Shown here: one piece after another, positions 62,867 to 64,000 of the stretch
Layout: each line of letters opens with the position of its first letter
Position numbering within the stretch: the stretch's first letter is position 1
NCBI RefSeq assembly: GCF_014384905.1
Contig: NZ_JACRSV010000002.1
Coordinates: forward strand, 496,001 to 560,000
Origin: Fumia xinanensis
Lineage (GTDB): Bacteria > Bacillota > Clostridia > Oscillospirales > Ruminococcaceae
Direction: 5' to 3'
Length of the DNA stretch: 64,000 nucleotides
Program-made: the position numbers and the translations under genes
Notes under the pieces: generated by a model
The model's input: the letters and a program-made list of their open reading frames with translations, nothing else
Databases searched by the model: none
Told to the model about the DNA's origin: nothing

Positions 62867-63302
62867 GACGCGCTTCTGGTGAGCGCGAGGGATTGAAACT
62901 CCTACAACCGGGACAGCAACAAGGTCATATCTGACGCGCTTCTGGTGAGCGCGAGGGATTGAAACTCCGATACACCCCGATTTAATTTTGGATGGAAAGG
63001 GACGCGCTTCTGGTGAGCGCGAGGGATTGAAACGCATACTTAAATCTCCTTTCTCACAAGCATTTTTGACGCGCTTCTGGTGAGCGCGAGGGATTGAAAC
63101 TTGGCATATTCTGCTTTTGGATGACCAGTTTTTCGACGCGCTTCTGGTGAGCGCGAGGGATTGAAACTGTTTGTCCATTGCTGTGCGTTCCCACGGTAAA
63201 TGTGACGCGCTTCTGGTGAGCGCGAGGGATTGAAACAAGATTTCCGTTTTTCCAGTACCGGTGCTGGCCTGACGCGCTTCTGGTGAGGGCGTGAATTGAA
63301 AC
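62867..63302 (+). CRISPR. CRISPR array 5: six identical repeats plus one terminal variant, inside the met gene cluster
   Basis: 33-base identical repeats at 62867-62899, 62933-62965, 63001-63033, 63068-63100, 63135-63167 and 63204-63236, beginning GACGCGCTTCTGG and ending AGGGATTGAAAC, with the stem CGCGCTT/GAGCGCG. The seventh (63271-63302) keeps GACGCGCTTCTGGTGAG but ends GGCGTGAATTGAAAC. Spacers: 33, 35, 34, 34, 36 and 34 bases. Identical repeats mean recent or maintained acquisition, with the degenerate end distal to the leader on the left. The handle matches type I-C. Confidence 0.98.
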
Positions 63303-63386
63303 GAATGATGCGCTTGCTTTGTGTCTTGGTGAGCGGCAGCCGCGCCTGCGGGCGGGTGGATAAACAAAAGGAAAGGAACGAACGAA

Positions 63387-64000
63387 ATGACGAAACTCTT
63401 TGATCTTTTGGGGAAGCAAACCCTCTTTTTTGACGGGGCCATGGGCACCCTGCTCCAGGAGATAGGCATGGCTCCCGGCGAGTTCCCGGAGAGCTGGAAT
63501 CTTTCCCGCCCGGACGACATCAAAAGCATCCACAGAGCCTATCTGGAGGCCGGATGCCATATTTTAAAGACCAACACCTTCGGGGGCAACCGGGTCAAGA
63601 TGGCGGAGGCGGGGCTTTCGGTCGAAGAGGTGGTCAAAGCGGGCGTTTCCATCGCAAAAGAGGCGGCAAAGGGGTTTGAAAACCGGTTCGTCGCGTTGGA
63701 TATGGGCCCCACCGGCAAACTGATGGAGCCTTTGGGCGAGCTTTCTTTCGACGAGGCTTACGAGGCGTTCAAGGAGATGGCGATAGCCGGGGAAGGGGCG
63801 GGGGCCGACCTCTGCCTCATCGAAACCATGAGCGACACCTACGAAACCAAAGCCGCCGTGCTGGCGGTGAAGGAAAATACCTCCCTTCCGGTGTTTGTGA
63901 CGATGATTTTCGACGAGCAGGGAAAGCTCCTCACCGGCGGCGACATTCCGGCGGCGGTGGCCATGCTGGAGGGACTGGGCGTAGACGCCCTGGGTTTTAA
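63387..64000 (+). CDS. metH: B12-dependent methionine synthase MetH (3' end outside window)
   Basis: The first 204 residues of the homocysteine-binding domain: LFFDGAMGTLLQEIGMAPGEFPESWNLSRPDDIKSIHRAYLEAGCHILKTNTFGGNRVKM, then VALDMGPTGKLMEPLGELSFDEAYEAF and ADLCLIETMSD, all typical. The catalytic cysteines lie beyond the window. ATG 63387 follows AAAGGAACGAACGAA. The gene is separated from the activation gene by the CRISPR array. It runs off the right edge. Confidence 0.95.
   Translation, partial: MTKLFDLLGKQTLFFDGAMGTLLQEIGMAPGEFPESWNLSRPDDIKSIHRAYLEAGCHILKTNTFGGNRVKMAEAGLSVEEVVKAGVSIAKEAAKGFENRFVALDMGPTGKLMEPLGELSFDEAYEAFKEMAIAGEGAGADLCLIETMSDTYETKAAVLAVKENTSLPVFVTMIFDEQGKLLTGGDIPAAVAMLEGLGVDALGF

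Noticed and set aside
62507..63529. A 340-codon minus-strand frame with recurring SIPRAHQKRV
   Set aside because: The repeated peptide is the translation of CRISPR repeats of array 5; the frame also overlaps metH and the activation gene. It is a typical false gene.

Overview
The window looks like the chromosome of a spore-forming gut Clostridia, probably Oscillospiraceae/Ruminococcaceae-like. The evidence is a GC-rich, strongly codon-biased gene set with SpoIIID, low-GC-Gram-positive SigA/DnaG/Dgt order, rubrerythrin, Rrf2, YceG/MltG, cell-wall-binding repeats, B12-type methionine synthase and a TnpX-type mobilisable element with tet(40). No rRNA or tRNA gene was seen.

Layout. 1-2240: 3' part of queH, a Nudix hydrolase, rpmE and a YigZ-family gene. 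2415-2774: an old CRISPR array with variable repeats. 2925-10126: dgt-dnaG-rpoD, an Rrf2 regulator, an SGNH hydrolase, and an ECF sigma/RsiV-like anti-sigma pair. 10321-16803: a type I-C cas locus (cas3, cas5c, cas8c, cas7c) with arrays between cas3 and cas5c and after cas7c, and no cas4/cas1/cas2. 16960-20843: a small membrane protein, a hairpin-rich leader, a DUF362 ferredoxin-type protein, a DUF1540 protein, rubrerythrin and pyroglutamyl peptidase. About 20850-33820: an integrative mobilisable element with tet(40), a tet(32)-like ribosomal protection gene and its attenuator, a methyltransferase, sigma/HTH genes, MobC-relaxase, RepA/DnaC-like genes, TnpW and a large serine recombinase. It lies between pcp and spoIIID. 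33876-49866: housekeeping genes (spoIIID, thpR, ogt-like, thuA-like, secA, upp, rpiB, tsaB/tsaE, cysK). 49958-50719: a second large array with variable repeats. 51034-58070: nadA, an FMN riboswitch with ribU, an RHH/XRE divergent pair, HAD phosphatases, MltG with wall-binding repeats, and a phosphoribosyltransferase. 58630-64000: adenine deaminase, a GNAT, metF, a methionine synthase activation gene, a CRISPR array with near-perfect repeats, and the 5' part of metH.

The main result is the CRISPR system. Five arrays, all on the + strand, sit within this window. In four of them the repeats differ from one another in sequence. Even so, most still form the Cas5d-type hairpin through compensating changes in both stem arms, keep the TTGAAA(C/T) 3' handle, and keep 31-36 nt spacers. 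The single cas locus lacks adaptation genes. Its Cas3 keeps the HD nuclease residues but has lost consensus residues in three helicase motifs (GKT to GKA, GVD to GAE, AGRCNR to AGLCNR). All four cas frames stay open. Together this suggests an old, adaptation-free system held under selection for crRNA processing, perhaps with an altered effector function. That last step is inference.
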